Origin: Nesterenkonia natronophila
Lineage (GTDB): Bacteria > Actinomycetota > Actinomycetes > Actinomycetales > Micrococcaceae
Assembly (NCBI RefSeq): GCF_003595215.1
Contig: NZ_QYZP01000001.1
Span: 1-64,000, forward strand
Reading direction: 5' to 3'
DNA: 64,000 nt
The translations under genes and the position numbers were made by a program. Position 1 is the first letter of the stretch. Every line of letters begins with the position of its first letter. The notes beneath the pieces were generated by a model. The model did not search any database. It was not told the DNA's origin and saw only the letters and a program-made list of their open reading frames with translations. Shown here in pieces: positions 9,142 to 20,093 of the stretch.

Positions 9142-10095
9142 ATGGACACTGAGCCCGTCGCGCCCGATCCACCCAGGGCGCCCACCTTGAGCGAAGCTCC
9201 CGTCAAGCTAGTCGCTACTGATGTGGACGGGACGATCCTCTCCTACGGGGAGTCGATGACGGGGGATCTCTCAACCCGCACTGTTGAGGCGTTCCAAGCC
9301 GCTCAGGAAGCAGGCATCGCGGTGGTTCTGGTGACGGGCAGGCCGGTGCGCGGTCTGCGCGGCATAAGCAGCACCCTTGGCTTGTTGGGCCCTGTGATCG
9401 CCTCCAATGGTGCAATGACCTACGATCTCGCGGCTGATACGCCGCTGGATCATCAACCGCTGGCAGCTCAGTCGATGTTCGAGGTGAAGGACCTCATCCT
9501 AGAGTTGGACCCAACGGTCACCTTTGCGGCGGAGACTCCAAGAATGGTGCATATGGAGGAGTCATTCGCCCGCGGATCTCTGTGGTTCGAAGACAAGCGC
9601 CGACGTGCGGTCGGGATCCGCGACGAAGAGCTCCTGCTGGGCCCGCTGGATGAAACTCTCCAACGGACTTCCGACTGGCACCCGCAGGCTGGACCATCCG
9701 GGCCCCAGATCCCGGTCCTGAAGCTTCTGGCCAAAACCCATGCGATGGCAGCCGATGACTTCATCGCTGCTGCGCAGGAGCGGATCGGCCATATGGTGAC
9801 CGTGACGCATTCCGCCCCCGGGATCAGTCTCCTCGAGATCTCCGCCAAGGGTGTAAACAAGGCTCAGGCACTGCGCCGATACGCTCAATCCCTGGGAATC
9901 GGCGCGGAGCATACGATCGCCTTCGGAGACATGCCGAATGACATCGAGATGCTTCAATGGGCGGGGACCTCGTGGGCGGTCGGATCAGCCCACCCGATGG
10001 CACGCTCGGCAGCCGATCGCATAGCAGGACCCTGTGAGGACGATGGCGTGGCTGAAGTGCTGGAACTGCTGCTGAAAGGGCAGTTGCCCAGATGA
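9142..10095 (+). CDS. Cof-type HAD phosphatase
   Basis: This is a HAD-superfamily IIB sugar-phosphatase-like hydrolase of 317 residues. Motif I is DVDGTIL, with both aspartates present; motif II is VLVTGR; motif IV is AFGDMPNDIEML. The C2-type cap lies between them. I chose the ATG at 9142. No usable Shine-Dalgarno exists (AGGAG is only 1 nt away), but TACTTT sits exactly 6 nt before the ATG, which fits a leaderless mRNA. A GTG at 9106 is the alternative. The stop overlaps the next gene by 4 bp. The substrate cannot be predicted. Confidence 0.9.
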   Translation: MDTEPVAPDPPRAPTLSEAPVKLVATDVDGTILSYGESMTGDLSTRTVEAFQAAQEAGIAVVLVTGRPVRGLRGISSTLGLLGPVIASNGAMTYDLAADTPLDHQPLAAQSMFEVKDLILELDPTVTFAAETPRMVHMEESFARGSLWFEDKRRRAVGIRDEELLLGPLDETLQRTSDWHPQAGPSGPQIPVLKLLAKTHAMAADDFIAAAQERIGHMVTVTHSAPGISLLEISAKGVNKAQALRRYAQSLGIGAEHTIAFGDMPNDIEMLQWAGTSWAVGSAHPMARSAADRIAGPCEDDGVAEVLELLLKGQLPR

Positions 10096-10982
10096 GGTGT
10101 GCAGCCGGCCAGGGGACGTGCCAGCATCCGAATCGGCCTGTGCCATACCTTCTGAATTCTGCGCCAGGCCGGTTGCACCGCGCGCCGCTTGCGTTTGCGC
10201 ACCGTGGAGCCGATCCTGCCCGGGAGAACACCATGGGCGCCTTTCACCGTGCGGTAGCTCTGGGGTTTCGTTATCTCGAGATCGATGTGCGCACCTCATC
10301 TGACGGTCGGTTGGTGATCTTCCACGACGAAACACTCGAACGGGTGACAAACGGTGCCGGCAGACTCTCCGATCACACGTGGGACCAGCTGAGCAGGCTG
10401 CGCGTCACTTCAAGTGTGGAGGCTGATCCCACAGACACCACCTCACCTGGTGCGGCAGAGCCCTTAGTGCTGTTCGAGGAGGCGCTGGTGGCGTTCCCTG
10501 ACACTCATTTCAATGTAGATCTCAAGGACAAAGAAGCTGCGGCACACTTTGCTGAGATCGTCGACCGACTGGGAGCTCATCACCGTGTGTTGGCTACCAG
10601 TTTCAAAGATTCCCGAAGGCATCACCTCAATCACCTCCTGGCCCAGCCGGTGGCGACCTCGGGTGGCTGGACTTCCGTAGCTCTGATGGTGCTGCTGGGC
10701 CCGCTGGGCGGTTTTCGCAGAATCTCTCGGCGGATCGCACGCATCGACTGTGTTCAGGTGCCGATTCGGCACACCCGCATACCGATTGTGCGCCCTAAGT
10801 TCGTCAGACGTTGCCACCGCGCAGGACTGCAGGTTCATGTGTGGGTAGTCGATGACCCTGTTGAGATGCACCGGCTGTTGGATATCGGGGTGGATGGAAT
10901 CATGACCGACGACGCCGAAGCACTCGCTGGTGTGATGCGCCAGAGGTCAGTCTGGCCGCAGACAGATTCTCAGCCGTTATAG
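10092..10982 (+). CDS. Glycerophosphodiester phosphodiesterase
   Basis: This GDPD-family enzyme hydrolyses glycerophosphodiesters to an alcohol and glycerol 3-phosphate. Key residues are visible: AFAHRGADPARENT (His-Arg and Glu-Asn), LEIDVR (Glu and Asp metal ligands) and VIFHDETLER (the second catalytic His). The C-terminal WVVDDP and DGIMTDD motifs are typical. There is no signal peptide, so it is cytoplasmic. The start (ATGA) overlaps the HAD gene stop, so the two are translationally coupled. A choline-producing role would fit the phosphatidylcholine synthase 0.5 kb downstream, but that is inference. Confidence 0.92.
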   Translation: MRCAAGQGTCQHPNRPVPYLLNSAPGRLHRAPLAFAHRGADPARENTMGAFHRAVALGFRYLEIDVRTSSDGRLVIFHDETLERVTNGAGRLSDHTWDQLSRLRVTSSVEADPTDTTSPGAAEPLVLFEEALVAFPDTHFNVDLKDKEAAAHFAEIVDRLGAHHRVLATSFKDSRRHHLNHLLAQPVATSGGWTSVALMVLLGPLGGFRRISRRIARIDCVQVPIRHTRIPIVRPKFVRRCHRAGLQVHVWVVDDPVEMHRLLDIGVDGIMTDDAEALAGVMRQRSVWPQTDSQPL

Positions 10983-11042
10983 CCCAACCGCCCTGCACCT
11001 CTGGTCAAGGTGGCGGTCAGGAGCAACCGTTAGGCTGAACCC

Positions 11043-11372
11043 ATGCCCACAGAGATTCTGATTGCGCTGGCCCAGGACGCCACGGCCGGGTCGGAGGCAG
11101 TCCCGTGGTGGTTGCGATTCGGAGTGCTCGTCTACGGTGCCCTACTGGTCGCGGCCTTCATGATCTATGCGCAGACTAAGCATCAGCGGCCATGGAACGT
11201 GCTGTGGGTGTTGATCATCGCCTTCGTTCCGATACTCGGCGCCCTCTGCTACTTCATTGCCCAGACCGTCATCTCTCGGCGGAAGAGCGGCAGACTGGTG
11301 AAAGGGCGTGCGGAGACGATGGCCCCCGAAGAGTACGGGCCCGAGGCAGCTGGGGATTCCCCAAAGACCTGA
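11043..11372 (+). CDS. Small membrane protein with a PLDc_N-type domain
   Basis: The 109-residue protein has two membrane helices (about 23-42 and 52-74). The second carries the PWNVLWVLIIAFVPILGALCYF pattern, shortened here to PWNVLW and VPILG, of the PLDc_N domain found at the N-terminus of cardiolipin synthases. The phospholipase D catalytic part is absent, so it is not an enzyme by itself. TAGGCT lies 6 nt before the ATG and no ribosome binding site is visible, suggesting a leaderless transcript. Its place between two lipid genes hints at a membrane-lipid role. Confidence 0.75.
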   Translation: MPTEILIALAQDATAGSEAVPWWLRFGVLVYGALLVAAFMIYAQTKHQRPWNVLWVLIIAFVPILGALCYFIAQTVISRRKSGRLVKGRAETMAPEEYGPEAAGDSPKT

Positions 11373-11468
11373 CCGCCGGGCGCTCCGCGACCTCCGAAGT
11401 ACTCCACCACACCCCTGACTCGCCCTTTGGTGTGCCGTTTGGAGGGTGGCGCAGACTAGGGTGAGTTC

Positions 11469-12197
11469 ATGGCTTCACTTCGCACCGCCACACCCCACCG
11501 CTTCGCCGCAATGGCAGTCCATGCCTATACCGCCCTGGGGGTGGTCCTTGCGCTGCTGATGGTCCACCTTTCTTACGCCGGTGAGGTCGAAATTGTCCTG
11601 TGGCTCTTTCTCGCCGCAATGATCATTGACGGCTCGGACGGCTTTCTAGCGCGCCGTTTCCGCGTCAAGGAGGTAGTACCAGGGTTTGATGGTGCACTGC
11701 TAGACAACATCATCGACTACATCACCTATGCATTCGCACCGATGGTCCTCCTGTGGAGCACAGGGTATCTGCCGGAGGGTTGGGTCGGTGGAGTCATTGC
11801 TTCCGTGCCCCTGCTTGCCTCCTGCTACCAGTTCTGCCGCAGCGACGCGAAGACAGATGACCACTTCTTTCTGGGGTTCCCCAGCTACTGGAACATTGCG
11901 GCGTTCTACCTGATTGTGCTCGGCGCTGGCACCGGAGCCACGACCATCACGTTGATTGTGCTTACAGTGCTGGTCTTTGTCCCGATCAAGTATGTTTACC
12001 CTTCCCGGACGGAGACTGCATGGTGGCCGACCATGACTCTCACCACTGTGTGGCTGGGCGTCTATGCGCTGATTTTGGCGCAGTTTCCCTCACCGAGCAT
12101 GTGGCTGATAGCCCTTTCCGGTGGCTACGTGCTCTACTACGCGGTCCTGAGCCTGCACCTGACACTGTCACGGCGGAGTGAAGCGCAGCTGGCCTAG
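11469..12197 (+). CDS. pcs: Phosphatidylcholine synthase (CDP-alcohol phosphatidyltransferase family)
   Basis: The 242-residue integral membrane protein carries the family motif in the form characteristic of bacterial Pcs: DGSDGFLARR, then PGFDGALLDNIIDYITY with the metal-binding aspartates. KTDDHFFLGFPSYWN further along is also a Pcs hallmark. Pcs condenses choline with CDP-diacylglycerol to phosphatidylcholine in the membrane. About seven hydrophobic segments are present. TAGGGT lies 6 nt before the ATG, and there is no Shine-Dalgarno. The C-terminus overlaps the convergent sugar kinase by 4 bp. Confidence 0.88.
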   Translation: MASLRTATPHRFAAMAVHAYTALGVVLALLMVHLSYAGEVEIVLWLFLAAMIIDGSDGFLARRFRVKEVVPGFDGALLDNIIDYITYAFAPMVLLWSTGYLPEGWVGGVIASVPLLASCYQFCRSDAKTDDHFFLGFPSYWNIAAFYLIVLGAGTGATTITLIVLTVLVFVPIKYVYPSRTETAWWPTMTLTTVWLGVYALILAQFPSPSMWLIALSGGYVLYYAVLSLHLTLSRRSEAQLA

Positions 12198-13165
12198 CTC
12201 AGGTGGCCCGCTGCGGACGGGTCAGCCAGTGCCGCCGCGAGTTCCCCGGCGGTCGGCGGCTGAGCTCCGAAGCGCGAGGAGGTGATCGCTGCGGCCTGAG
12301 CGGCAGTGTGCAGCACCTCGGCGACATCACGCTCCGAAATATTCCCCAGGGCGTCCCGCTGAGCCGCCCCAAGCAAACCCCGCTCACGCAGACTGGAGAG
12401 CGTTGCCGCCATGAAAGAGTCACCTGCTCCCACGGTGTCGGCGACGTCGATGGGGAAAGCTGGCTGTTCGACGAATCCCGAACGGGCGAGCGCCATGGCC
12501 CCCGAGGCTCCGCGGGTCACGGTGACCAGCGCTGGCCCTAGTTCCAGCCACGCTTGCATGGTGTCGGAAAAGCTGCGTTCAGGGTAAAGCAGCTCGAGAT
12601 CGTCAGTGGAGGCTTGCACCACGTCCGCCAGAGTCACGAACTCTTCCGTCTGCTGCCGAGCCAAGTCCCGGTTCGGCACCAGAGTTGGCCGGTAGTTGGG
12701 GTCATAGGAGATGGTCGAGGTTTCCCGCACTTGGCGCAGTACCGCTTTGACCACTGAAGCGCCCGGTTCGATCATGGCCGCCAGGGAACCGGTGTGCAGG
12801 TGCCCAATAGCGCCTGCGGCCTGCGTCAGTTCGGTGGCGAGCTCATCGGCCGGTGGCAGCGACCAGTCCAGCGAGAACTCGTAACTGGCCTGGCCGGTCG
12901 GATCCAAGGTGGCTGTAGCCACGGAAGTGGGTTGCTCATCGGCTTCGAGCACGGAGATGATCCCTTGCGCCCTGAGCGCCCGCGCAATCATGCGTCCGTA
13001 GTCATCATTTCCGCGCCGGCCTGCAAACACTACCTTGTGCTCCAGCAGTGCTAGTCCGACGGCCACGTTGAAGGGGCTCCCCCCAACATGCGCTTTAGGG
13101 GCAGACGTCTCTGATTCGACAACGTCTACCAAGCATTCACCAATGACTGCCAGGTACTGATCCAC
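12194..13165 (-). CDS. PfkB-family carbohydrate kinase (fructokinase-like)
   Basis: This ribokinase-superfamily sugar kinase has 323 residues. The N-terminal GGSPFNVAVGLALLEHKV substrate-binding segment and the C-terminal DTVGAGDSFMAATL motif with the catalytic Asp are both present. The family phosphorylates sugars such as fructose or ribose; the substrate cannot be read from the sequence. The start is GTG at 13165, with TAGCTT (minus strand, 13172-13177) 6 nt upstream and no spaced Shine-Dalgarno, so it is probably leaderless. Confidence 0.88.
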   Translation of the reverse strand: MDQYLAVIGECLVDVVESETSAPKAHVGGSPFNVAVGLALLEHKVVFAGRRGNDDYGRMIARALRAQGIISVLEADEQPTSVATATLDPTGQASYEFSLDWSLPPADELATELTQAAGAIGHLHTGSLAAMIEPGASVVKAVLRQVRETSTISYDPNYRPTLVPNRDLARQQTEEFVTLADVVQASTDDLELLYPERSFSDTMQAWLELGPALVTVTRGASGAMALARSGFVEQPAFPIDVADTVGAGDSFMAATLSSLRERGLLGAAQRDALGNISERDVAEVLHTAAQAAAITSSRFGAQPPTAGELAAALADPSAAGHLS

Positions 13166-13237
13166 CCTTCTAAGCTACCGCACAACAGCCGACTTGAGCA
13201 GGTTGAGGTGCCTGCCCAAGTGGACCTCACGCCACTG

Positions 13238-15503
<2,266 letters not shown>

Positions 15504-15535
15504 AATGCCAGCATACGCCGGAGCGCCCTCTGTTA

Positions 15536-16183
15536 TCAGACCCCTTGGGACTTGGAGCCGGTCCGGACCTGCACGTGGCCGCTGCGCAGGCTTGCATGCA
15601 GAACGTTGGTGCAGTCATGCTCCAACGCGGTCCACGGATGAGCAGCAATATCTGAGCCGCTGAGACGGCAGACCGCCTTCGCGAGGGGGCGGCATACCCT
15701 GCCTGGTCCGTTAGGTTCCTGCATGTCGCAGATACCAAGCCGGGCTTCGGGGGTCGTGAGCTCCCACATAACCCTCCAGGCGCGGGGCCAATCCACCATC
15801 AGTGATAGGGAATACGTCGCGAGCGCAGCGTCAGCCAGCGGCCGGCCACCCTCCCGGACCACATGCGCGGAGACCGAGGGCTCATCCAGAGCGGTGGCGT
15901 CGGCATGAATGAGGATGATGTTTTTCCAGCCGTTGCGCTCTGCCTTACGCTGAGCACGCGCGAGCATGGCTGCGCTGCGGTCTATGCCCACCAGGATGCC
16001 CTCAGCACCTATCTGCTCACGGAGCAGCGAGAAGTTGAGACCAGTGCCGCAGCCAATATCGAGAACCTGCTGGCCTCTCTGCAGATCCATCAGTTGCAGG
16101 AGTCGGCGCCGTCCCGCCCCGTAGATCGGGTACTCGGCTGAAAGCAGATCGTACAGTGGGGCGATGGTGGTGTACTTCGCCAT
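15536..16183 (-). CDS. Class I SAM-dependent methyltransferase
   Basis: This 215-residue Rossmann-fold methyltransferase has motif I VLDIGCGTGLNF (about 40-51) and an acidic ribose-binding position in GIDRSAAML. The N-terminus, APLYDLLSAEYPIY, resembles UbiE and phospholipid N-methyltransferase-like proteins. Nearby CDP-alcohol phosphotransferases make a lipid substrate possible, but the target is not determinable. AGGGAG precedes the ATG by 7 nt. Confidence 0.8.
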   Translation of the reverse strand: MAKYTTIAPLYDLLSAEYPIYGAGRRRLLQLMDLQRGQQVLDIGCGTGLNFSLLREQIGAEGILVGIDRSAAMLARAQRKAERNGWKNIILIHADATALDEPSVSAHVVREGGRPLADAALATYSLSLMVDWPRAWRVMWELTTPEARLGICDMQEPNGPGRVCRPLAKAVCRLSGSDIAAHPWTALEHDCTNVLHASLRSGHVQVRTGSKSQGV

Positions 16184-16236
16184 AACGGGCTCCCTCTGGC
16201 TCCCGGGGGATTTACCCCCACACTACTGGCAAGGAC

Positions 16237-16860
16237 TCAACGGAGCGCGTGGAAGCCCGCCGCTATGCGGTGAGCAGCGCTGATGCCGACCAACACCGCC
16301 CAGCCGACCGCTATGTGGGGTGCAGCGGCGGGAAAGATCAGCCACAGACTGTGCACCAAGATAGTCTCGGCGCCTTCAGCCAAGCCACCGAGGAAAGAGA
16401 GGGAGCGCCCGTCGCTGAGCTGTTTGCCCTTGCGCTCAGCAATGGAGGAGAAGGCCAAGAATGAGGCTCCGTTGATATAATAGCCGAAGAGTACGAGCAT
16501 AAACGGCAACCAGGGTGCCTCATAGCCGACGCTTGCACCGATGGCCACCCCGATCACGGTTGCGCCGTAGACGATGAAGTCCGCACAGATGTCCCAGAAC
16601 CCGCCCTGGCCGGTGTCTTCGGAGCGGCTCTCAGCGCGCCGTCGGGCAAGTGGGCCGTCCAGTCCGTCGGCCAGTCGGCAGAGCAGCCACATAAGAAGCG
16701 CCAGGAGCCAGAGCTGGGATGCCGCCAGGGCGGCGCTGGCCAGCCCGGCTGCGAGGTTGAGCGCCGTGAGGCGGTTCGGTGTCACTACCGGAAAGTCGAT
16801 CAAGCGCGCCGCGACATCGAAGGTCGGGGCGAGCGCGACGCGCAGCCGGGCATCAAACAT
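16237..16860 (-). CDS. CDP-alcohol phosphatidyltransferase family membrane protein
   Basis: About 207 residues with five to six membrane helices. The family motif is DGLDGPLARRR followed by GGFWDICADF, keeping the metal-binding aspartates. These enzymes transfer a phosphatidyl or related group from a CDP-activated lipid to an alcohol; the acceptor is unknown. I chose the ATG at 16860, which gives the usual MFDARLR opening; a TTG 12 codons upstream is possible. It differs clearly from the Pcs at 11.5 kb. Confidence 0.8.
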   Translation of the reverse strand: MFDARLRVALAPTFDVAARLIDFPVVTPNRLTALNLAAGLASAALAASQLWLLALLMWLLCRLADGLDGPLARRRAESRSEDTGQGGFWDICADFIVYGATVIGVAIGASVGYEAPWLPFMLVLFGYYINGASFLAFSSIAERKGKQLSDGRSLSFLGGLAEGAETILVHSLWLIFPAAAPHIAVGWAVLVGISAAHRIAAGFHALR

Positions 16861-17190
16861 GGTCGCGCCCAGTCTGCCTGCGCCTGCCGACTGCAAAGTC
16901 TGCCGCCCCGATGGTCAGGACGCCCAGCACGGCCAGCGCCGCCTCAGCTCTGAAGCCAGGTACCAACCCGTAAGCAGGTAGTGCTACGAAGCTGGTAGGG
17001 CCGTGAGACGTGTTGCTCGATTTCTCCGGACCTTCCACAGGTTGAGCGTAGTGGAAGTCAGCATTCCTCCGCGCTGGACCTCGTGATCTTCGGCCTCCCG
17101 GCGCTGAAAGAGTCGCTTCGTGCCTGACCTGCGCGGAGTCCTCGGCCGTCCCCGTCTCTTGAGGCAAGCTGGGCATGGTTAAGTGGACTT

Positions 17191-18273
17191 ATGCCCACGC
17201 GGATCGCATCAATAGGCACGTCAGTTCCTCCGACCTCCCTGTCTCAGGTTGATCTGCGCGATTTCTTCGCAGCTCAACCCGGCAGAGACCGGCTCGCCCG
17301 GCGCTACATCTCCGCCGCGTTCGACGCCGCCGGGATCGACAGCAGGAGCACCGCGATCTCCGGCCTGGGGGGCACACCGGACGGAGTTTTCGTAGCCGAG
17401 GACGGGAGCTTGCTTAGGCCCACCACTGGAGTGCGGAACGCTCTGTATCGAGAGGCCGCACCGCGACTTGCGGCAGAAGCCGCACGCTCCGCCGTCGCCG
17501 AGGCGGCCATCTCGGCCGCGGACATCACTCATCTGATTAGTGTCTCCTGCACAGGATTCTTCGCCCCTGGGATCGACTACCACCTCATCCGAGATCTCGG
17601 TCTGCGGCCCACTGTGGAGCGCAGTCACCTGGGATTCATAGGTTGTGCTGCCGCCTTGCCAGCCTTGCGACTAGCCACACAGATCACCCAGGCCCAGCCC
17701 GACGCCGTGGTTCTCGTGGTCTGCGTAGAGCTGTGCTCACTGCACGTGCGGGAAAGTTCAGACCCAGAGCAGATTGTCGCCTCGTCCGTCTTCGCCGACG
17801 GTGCCGCGGCAGCGGTGGTCACCGCCGATGAGCAGGTCGGGCGCTCGGGGGGCCTCCTATTAGACCGTTTCGCCTCAGCCCTGACTGACGAAGGCGAGTC
17901 GGACATGGTCTGGACCATCGGAGACCATGGGTTCGAGATGCGACTCTCCGCTGAGGTGCCACGCATCATCGGACGCGAAATCAGGGATGCGGTAGACAAG
18001 TTCCTCGGAACGGAGGAGCCTCCCGACACTTGGGCTGTCCACCCCGGTGGCCGCAGCGTGCTTGACCGTGTGGAGAATGGGCTGAACCTACCTGCAGAGG
18101 CGTTGGCGGCCTCCCGCACCGTGCTGCGAGACTGCGGCAATATGTCCAGCGCCACCATCCTCTTCATCCTGCGCCGGATGATGGCTGATCCGACTGTCAC
18201 CGGGAGCATCGCGGCCCTGGCCTTCGGACCCGGCCTCACTGTGGAATCCGCCCTCCTGCGCAAGGCGCTGTGA
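17191..18273 (+). CDS. Type III polyketide synthase
   Basis: A chalcone-synthase-like enzyme of 360 residues. The catalytic triad is intact: Cys152 in FIGCAAA, His284 in WAVHPGG and Asn317 in CGNMSSATILFI. Such enzymes extend a fatty acyl or other starter with malonyl-CoA and cyclise the product to resorcinols, pyrones or phloroglucinols. The three following functions (methyltransferase, FAD monooxygenase, UbiA prenyltransferase) match the agqABCD locus of Actinoplanes missouriensis, which makes prenylated alkylhydroquinones, and partly srsABC of Streptomyces. An alkylresorcinol-type product is therefore the best guess. Confidence 0.93.
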   Translation: MPTRIASIGTSVPPTSLSQVDLRDFFAAQPGRDRLARRYISAAFDAAGIDSRSTAISGLGGTPDGVFVAEDGSLLRPTTGVRNALYREAAPRLAAEAARSAVAEAAISAADITHLISVSCTGFFAPGIDYHLIRDLGLRPTVERSHLGFIGCAAALPALRLATQITQAQPDAVVLVVCVELCSLHVRESSDPEQIVASSVFADGAAAAVVTADEQVGRSGGLLLDRFASALTDEGESDMVWTIGDHGFEMRLSAEVPRIIGREIRDAVDKFLGTEEPPDTWAVHPGGRSVLDRVENGLNLPAEALAASRTVLRDCGNMSSATILFILRRMMADPTVTGSIAALAFGPGLTVESALLRKAL

Positions 18274-18285
18274 GCAGCACTGCCA

Positions 18286-18978
18286 ATGGACCTCTCGAAG
18301 CGCGATGAACAACTGCGCGAACTCATGGATGACCCCCACTGCGATCCGCAGCGCCTGGATGCCACCTTGCGGCGCTTCGGCCTGGTCAACAAGTTGGTCT
18401 CAGGCTGGGGCTCCGTTTACCGCAATCATTTGAGAGGCCTCCTGGTCGGTCTGGACCGTCCTGCCCGCGTCCTAGACCTCGGCTCCGGCGGTGGGGACGT
18501 GATCGCCCAGCTGGCGCAGCTGGCACGCCGCGACGGCCTCTCGGTGGAGTGGACGGGCGCGGACCCCGATCCCCGAGCACACGACGTCGCATCCCGCACC
18601 GAGGTGCCTCACAGCACATTTGTCTGCGCCGACGCCAATGACTTGCTCGCCGAGGGCGCGAGATTCGACCTGGTGATCTCCAACCACGTGCTGCACCATC
18701 TGGAGGCCTCCGAACTTCAGGAGTTTGCTGCCACCTCCCAGCGGTTGGCGGGCACCGCGGTGCTGCACAACGATATCGCCCGCAGCCGGCTCGCCTACGC
18801 GCTCTTCAGCGTCGGCATCAGCCCCCTCGCTGCGGGCACGTTTCTCCGGGTGGACGGGTTGCGGTCCATCCGGCGCAGCTACCAGCCCGCGGAACTCAGC
18901 GCGGCCTTGGGGGCTGAGTGGTCCGTCACCTCACCGGCAGCCTTCCGACTGATAGCTCAGGGGCCGGGACGTGGCTGA
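18286..18978 (+). CDS. SAM-dependent methyltransferase of the polyketide locus
   Basis: The 230-residue protein has motif I VLDLGSGGGDV (about 62-72), an acidic GADPDPRA loop and SNHVLHHL in the motif IV region. It begins 12 bp after the polyketide synthase and overlaps the monooxygenase by 8 bp. By analogy with SrsB/AgqB it would methylate the polyketide phenol. Confidence 0.85.
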   Translation: MDLSKRDEQLRELMDDPHCDPQRLDATLRRFGLVNKLVSGWGSVYRNHLRGLLVGLDRPARVLDLGSGGGDVIAQLAQLARRDGLSVEWTGADPDPRAHDVASRTEVPHSTFVCADANDLLAEGARFDLVISNHVLHHLEASELQEFAATSQRLAGTAVLHNDIARSRLAYALFSVGISPLAAGTFLRVDGLRSIRRSYQPAELSAALGAEWSVTSPAAFRLIAQGPGRG

Positions 18979-20083
18979 GGTGCTCGTCATCGGGGCAGGT
19001 CCGGTGGGGCTGCTGCTGTCTGCAGAACTGCACCGTCGCGGCGTCGGCGTCGAACTGGTGGAGAGCCGCAAAGCCACGAGCCCCGGCAGCCGGGCCATCG
19101 GTGTGCACCCGCCCACATTGGCGGCACTGGAGGAATCCGGAATCACGGAGCAGTTGCTTGGACGCGCTGTACGCGTCCGCCGTGGCGAAGCCCGCTCCAA
19201 CAGCCGGCCGCTGGGTTCGGTGCAGTTCGACCAGTTGCCCACCCGGTTTCCCTTCGTGGCGACCCTGCCACAAGCTGCGACCGAGGAGATCATGTCCGCA
19301 GCGGCTCCCGCGCCGCAACGTGGCGTCCACGTCACAGCACTCACTCCGACCCAGCACCGGGTGGAGTTGCAGACTTCAGCGGGGGCCCAGTGCGCACCAA
19401 TCGTGGTCCTGGCCGGTGGAGCCCGGTCTCGGTCCCTGGTGTACCGGGCTCCCGCAGCGCACGACTATCCGGATCGGTATCTCATGGTGGACTCTGTTGT
19501 CGACGCCGCGGCAGACTCGCCCACGGCGGTGGTCCACCTGGATGACAGTGGCGTATTGGAATCATTCCCGCTGCCCGGCGCACGCCGACGATTCGTTGCC
19601 TGGGATCCGCCAGCGGCCGATCAGGATCCCGCTGCCCAGCACGCACGCATGGAGAGTGCGTTGGCGCTTCGCGGCCACCTGCTGGACGGCACCACCACAG
19701 GGTTCGGGGTGCGACGGTTTGTGGCACCTCGACTCCGCAACGGACGCATGTTCATCATCGGCGATGCCGCCCATGAAGTCAGCCCCATTGGCGGCCAAGG
19801 AATGAACCTAGGACTTCTGGACGCGGTCACTCTGGCGCCGCTGCTGACCGAGTGGGTCAGGACAGGCCGCCCGCCGGAAGCAGATATCCGGCTTTGGGAG
19901 CGGGCGCGTCTGAGCTCGGCTCGTCGAGCCGCTGGATTGGCTGGAATCAACACGCAGTTGGGACGCCCAGCATCCCGCACTGCAAACCTGCTGCGCGGCA
20001 ATTTGGTGCGGTTGATGCTCGGCCCCGGGGCCGGCAGGCTGCTGACTCGCGCCTACGCCATGGGCTTCGACCGCCACAGCTGA
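18971..20083 (+). CDS. FAD-dependent aromatic monooxygenase
   Basis: This is a class A flavoprotein hydroxylase of 370 residues. The FAD-binding GAGPVGLLLSAELHRRG lies at the N-terminus, the VHPPTLAALE segment follows, and the second FAD motif GDAAHEVSPIGGQGMNLGL is present near residue 263. The GTG start lies inside the methyltransferase end. By analogy with SrsC/AgqC it would hydroxylate the resorcinol ring to a hydroquinone or quinone. Confidence 0.88.
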   Translation: MAEVLVIGAGPVGLLLSAELHRRGVGVELVESRKATSPGSRAIGVHPPTLAALEESGITEQLLGRAVRVRRGEARSNSRPLGSVQFDQLPTRFPFVATLPQAATEEIMSAAAPAPQRGVHVTALTPTQHRVELQTSAGAQCAPIVVLAGGARSRSLVYRAPAAHDYPDRYLMVDSVVDAAADSPTAVVHLDDSGVLESFPLPGARRRFVAWDPPAADQDPAAQHARMESALALRGHLLDGTTTGFGVRRFVAPRLRNGRMFIIGDAAHEVSPIGGQGMNLGLLDAVTLAPLLTEWVRTGRPPEADIRLWERARLSSARRAAGLAGINTQLGRPASRTANLLRGNLVRLMLGPGAGRLLTRAYAMGFDRHS

Positions 20084-20093
20084 TGGGCTCCGC

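Noticed and set aside
15504..15535. Possible TPP riboswitch before thiS
   Set aside because: The gap is only 32 bp and lacks the CTGAGA core. The leaders of thiO and PfpI-thiE were also read without finding it.
16853..17176. Minus-strand frame of 107 codons upstream of the CDP-alcohol phosphatidyltransferase
   Set aside because: Its last 45 residues look like one membrane helix, but there is no start codon or ribosome binding site near that part and the N-terminal half is low quality. Not supported as a gene; 16861-17190 otherwise holds no gene I can name.
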